The notes below the pieces were generated by a model. It searched no databases and was not told where the DNA came from. It worked only from the letters and a program-made list of their open reading frames with translations. Both the position numbers and the translations under genes were made by a program. A stretch of DNA of 15,276 nt from CAMDWQ01 sp964497635 (lineage in GTDB: Bacteria > Omnitrophota > Gorgyraeia > 2-02-FULL-51-18). Within the stretch, counting starts at the first letter, position 1. Each line of letters begins with the position of its first letter. The DNA lies in contig CAZCDB010000037.1 in assembly GCA_964497635.1 (NCBI GenBank), forward strand, positions 1 to 15,276, written 5' to 3'. Positions 13,358-15,276 of this stretch are shown here, piece after piece.

Positions 13358-14484
13358 TGAATCTCTTTGATAAAAACAAACTTTCCTTTTTCCACTTTAA
13401 ATACACCCACGCTCTTGCCGATAGCATCCCCTTTGGAATCAAAATTAATCACACCTAAAATCCCCGGATAATCTTTCATTTTTTTCATCTCAGACAAGAT
13501 AGCCTCTCGGTCCGCTTTCCCCGCACGCCGAATCGCCTCAATCAGCACGTTCATCGCTTCATAGCCGTAGGCTGAAAAAGACCCGATCTCTCCAAAACGC
13601 GCCTCGTACCGCTTCACAAAATCCTGGGCAGCCGGCAAAGAATGAGGGTCCACCCCCAGCATGGTCACATAAATACCCTCAGCCAAAGTGGGTGTGATGA
13701 GCTGGATCAGAGTCACATCAAAGACTCCATCTCCCCCCATCCAGACCGCCTCAAGACCCATTCGCTTGGCCTGTTTGACCAAAAGCGCCATTTCCGGGTA
13801 AACCCCACCATAATAAATAAGCTCGGGCTCTAGGGACTGAATTTTGGCTAAAAGCGGAGAAAAATCTTTCTCCCCTTGGGCAATACCATCATGACTGAGC
13901 ACAACACCACCCATTTTTTTAAATGTCTTTTCAAAAACATCCGCAAGTCCCTGCCCGTATGTTGTTTTATCATCAATAATGGCGATTTTTTTGATTCCCA
14001 AGTCCCCGGTCACAAAAGCCGCAGCCGCCGGTGCTTGGACATCATCCGTGGCGCAAATACGAAAAAAAGTATCAAAGCCTTGTTTGGATATCTCTGGGTT
14101 GGTAGAAGCAGGCGTAATCTGTGTCAATCGACTCTCACGATATATTGAAGAAGCGGGCTTGGTGCAGCTAGAGTTAAAATGACCCACCACTCCCACAACA
14201 GATGAATCCGCCCCTAATTTATTGGCTAAGAGTACTGCCTGTGTCGGATTGCTTTGGTCATCCGCCTCGATCAATTTCAGTCGGACATCCCCAAACACGG
14301 GACCCTTGGCATTCGCGTCTTCAACCGCCATGCGTGCGCCCTGAACCATTCCTATCCCGATGTAGGCTTGGGGTCCTGTCAGAGGCCCTGCCACGCCAAC
14401 ACTGACCTCATTTTTTTTCTCACCAAAACCACAAAAGGCGATCAAAGACAACAATCCCAGAAAATAAACTATTTTTTTTGACAT
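13354..14484 (-). CDS. livK: Branched-chain amino acid substrate-binding protein LivK-like
   Basis: 376 residues of the periplasmic type I binding-protein (Leu/Ile/Val) family. A signal sequence (1 to ~18) precedes VSVGVAGPLTGPQAYIG and GARMAVEDANAKG. The hallmark VVGHFNSSCTKPAS matches the serine/threonine ligand-binding loop, and ITPASTNPE and IIDDKTTYGQGLADVF match the second lobe. It captures a branched-chain or related amino acid and delivers it to LivHM; the actual substrate is not determined by these motifs. Cys18 sits in an LIAFC sequence, a poor lipobox because Phe is at -1, so lipidation is uncertain. GGAGAGAG gives a strong ribosome-binding site. Only 14 nt separate the start from an upstream terminator hairpin. 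Confidence 0.94.
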   Translation of the reverse strand: MSKKIVYFLGLLSLIAFCGFGEKKNEVSVGVAGPLTGPQAYIGIGMVQGARMAVEDANAKGPVFGDVRLKLIEADDQSNPTQAVLLANKLGADSSVVGVVGHFNSSCTKPASSIYRESRLTQITPASTNPEISKQGFDTFFRICATDDVQAPAAAAFVTGDLGIKKIAIIDDKTTYGQGLADVFEKTFKKMGGVVLSHDGIAQGEKDFSPLLAKIQSLEPELIYYGGVYPEMALLVKQAKRMGLEAVWMGGDGVFDVTLIQLITPTLAEGIYVTMLGVDPHSLPAAQDFVKRYEARFGEIGSFSAYGYEAMNVLIEAIRRAGKADREAILSEMKKMKDYPGILGVINFDSKGDAIGKSVGVFKVEKGKFVFIKEIQ

Positions 14485-14498
14485 CTCTCTCTCCAGTA

Positions 14499-14530
14499 AA
14501 AAAGCCCCCGGTTTTTGCCGAGGGCTTTTT
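14499..14530 (-). terminator. Intrinsic terminator between the lipoprotein gene and livK
   Basis: On the minus strand AAAAAGCCC (14522-14530), one mismatch, CGG, a 6-nt loop, CCG and GGGCTTTTT(T) (14498-14507) form a 12-pair hairpin with flanking A and T runs, so it could work on both strands. It ends transcription of the peptidoglycan-binding lipoprotein gene 25 nt after its stop. Only 14 nt remain before the livK ATG, enough for a ribosome-binding site but not a promoter. Confidence 0.85.
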
Positions 14531-14554
14531 AAATACGCTACTTAATGAGCAATC

Positions 14555-15082
14555 TTAAGAGTTGGCAGCCGAAACATCCGTGGTTAAACCCGCAGAAGCC
14601 GCCTGCATCGCCGCACCCCCTAAATGAGCCGACAAAAGCGCCCAAGTCTTAGGACCCACTTTTCCGTCGGCCTTGAGATTGTTCTGTGTTTGAAACTCAA
14701 TAATCGCCTGCTTGGACGCAGGACCCAGTTTGCCATCAATCTTTCCATTGTAAAGACCCAGATTCTTTAGAGCTGTCTGAATCTCTTGGTCATGAGAAAG
14801 TGCTTTGGTTGCAATAGCGCCTTCAAGCTCGGTCGCGCCCGCAGATACCGCCTGGCTGACAGGAGAATTTTCTATAGGAAGCGCTTCAAGAGATCCGGAT
14901 TGGGTTGTGGTGCTCGCCACGGGAAGCTGAGATAGCTCTTCAGTGGTTGTGATAGGCGCCGCCGTTCCTGAATCAAAACCGGTGGTCGAAATACTCGTCT
15001 GCTCACTTGATTTTTTTGCACAACCAAACGCTGTCACCGAGAACGCCAACAAAAGCAATCCAACCCATACCCTGTTTTTCAT
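14555..15082 (-). CDS. Lipoprotein with C-terminal peptidoglycan-binding domain
   Basis: 175 residues. The signal peptide ends in the lipobox TAFGC, with the lipidated cysteine at 21. A Ser/Thr/Ala-rich linker (about 25-95) spans the periplasm. A PG_binding_1 domain (about 98-160) follows, with IQTALKNLGLYNGKIDGKLGPASKQAIIEFQ and ADGKVGPKTWALL, the typical three-helix repeat with the DGxxGPxT motif. A short Ala/Ser tail follows. The likely role is tethering outer or inner membrane to peptidoglycan; no enzymatic domain is present. The start ATG has AAGGA 8 nt upstream and a strong promoter further up, and an intrinsic terminator follows. It is probably a single-gene unit. Confidence 0.9.
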   Translation of the reverse strand: MKNRVWVGLLLLAFSVTAFGCAKKSSEQTSISTTGFDSGTAAPITTTEELSQLPVASTTTQSGSLEALPIENSPVSQAVSAGATELEGAIATKALSHDQEIQTALKNLGLYNGKIDGKLGPASKQAIIEFQTQNNLKADGKVGPKTWALLSAHLGGAAMQAASAGLTTDVSAANS

Positions 15083-15152
15083 CTGATTATCCTTTTTTGA
15101 AATTTTTTGAAGAATTAAAACGGAAGGTCCGTCACTTTCCGCATGGGAATTT

Positions 15153-15182
15153 ACTATACACGCCCATTTTATCGCTTGTCAA
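15153..15182 (-). promoter_or_regulatory. Sigma70-type promoter of the lipoprotein gene
   Basis: On the minus strand TTGACA (15177-15182, perfect) and TATAGT (15153-15158, one mismatch) are 18 nt apart. Predicted start is about 15146, giving a ~64-nt leader. Just inside the leader CGGAA (15137-15141) and TTCCG (15121-15125) can form a small hairpin followed by TTTT, too weak to call a terminator. Confidence 0.75.
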
Positions 15183-15276
15183 TAAGAGTTTCAGGTGCTC
15201 GCCTGGACCACCCTTTCCTTTTCTTACGTTCCAACTGGTCTTCTGGAAAATCAGTGCCCGTCACCCCGCTAGAAAC
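15169..15276 (-). CDS. Possible C-terminal end of a gene entering from the right edge
   Basis: The minus strand is open from the window edge to a TAA at 15169-15171, giving 35 codons with a strongly charged, Lys/Arg-rich end (ERKKRKGWSRRAPETLIDKR). This looks like a natural C-terminus, but 35 open codons are expected by chance fairly often, and another frame on the plus strand is also open here. If real, the lipoprotein promoter's -35 box lies within its last codons. No family can be assigned. Confidence 0.3.
   Translation of the reverse strand, partial: VSSGVTGTDFPEDQLERKKRKGWSRRAPETLIDKR

Noticed and set aside
15184..15276. Plus-strand open frame at the right edge
   Set aside because: No start with ribosome-binding site and no family resemblance; the minus-strand reading ends in a more natural charged C-terminus, though neither is secure.
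1..15276. tRNA, rRNA, CRISPR arrays, intact insertion sequences, phage genes
   Set aside because: Looked for conserved tRNA/rRNA stretches, regularly spaced repeats and transposase motifs on both strands; none was seen by eye.

Overview
The window looks like chromosomal housekeeping DNA from a Gram-negative-type bacterium of moderate GC content. It has a diderm-style lipoprotein with a peptidoglycan-binding domain, a DD-carboxypeptidase, TypA, GreA, and genes packed with 1-20 nt overlaps. No marker here fixes the lineage. An uncultured, compact-genome phylum (Omnitrophota-like) is only an impression. There are no rRNA or tRNA genes, no intact insertion sequence and no CRISPR array.

Left end (1-2100) is the accessory, mosaic part. 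It holds the N-terminus of a secreted protein running off the left edge, an AT-rich spacer, and a decayed 3' fragment of an ABC-2 transporter permease. A GC-rich, hairpin-bearing repeat-like segment follows, then a small four-helix membrane protein with a C-terminal zinc ribbon. A hicB-hicA toxin-antitoxin pair comes next, with a good promoter and a dyad over its -35 box.

Middle (2150-9720) is housekeeping. A minus-strand operon typA-rluB-grx is preceded by a strong sigma70-type promoter and, between promoter and start codon, a complete intrinsic-terminator structure. The divergent gene is a tRNA dihydrouridine synthase, which converges on and overlaps greA. Upstream of greA lie maf, a HI0933/YhiN-family flavoprotein, a D-Ala-D-Ala carboxypeptidase and an unrecognised membrane-anchored protein, all on the minus strand and nearly gapless: hyp-dacA-yhiN-maf-(greA).

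Right part (9783-15276): a 72-residue zinc-binding small protein faces a complete branched-chain amino acid ABC importer operon, livK-H-M-G-F, on the minus strand. All five genes are intact and translationally coupled, with a terminator after livF. Upstream of livK is a peptidoglycan-binding lipoprotein gene with a near-consensus promoter. A strong terminator hairpin ends 14 nt before the livK start, so liv expression probably depends on read-through or on a promoter inside the lipoprotein/terminator region.

The most unusual signals are regulatory: the terminator inside the typA leader (attenuator or a ~65 nt small RNA), the hicBA operator, and the terminator squeezed against livK. I see no convincing new multi-gene system.
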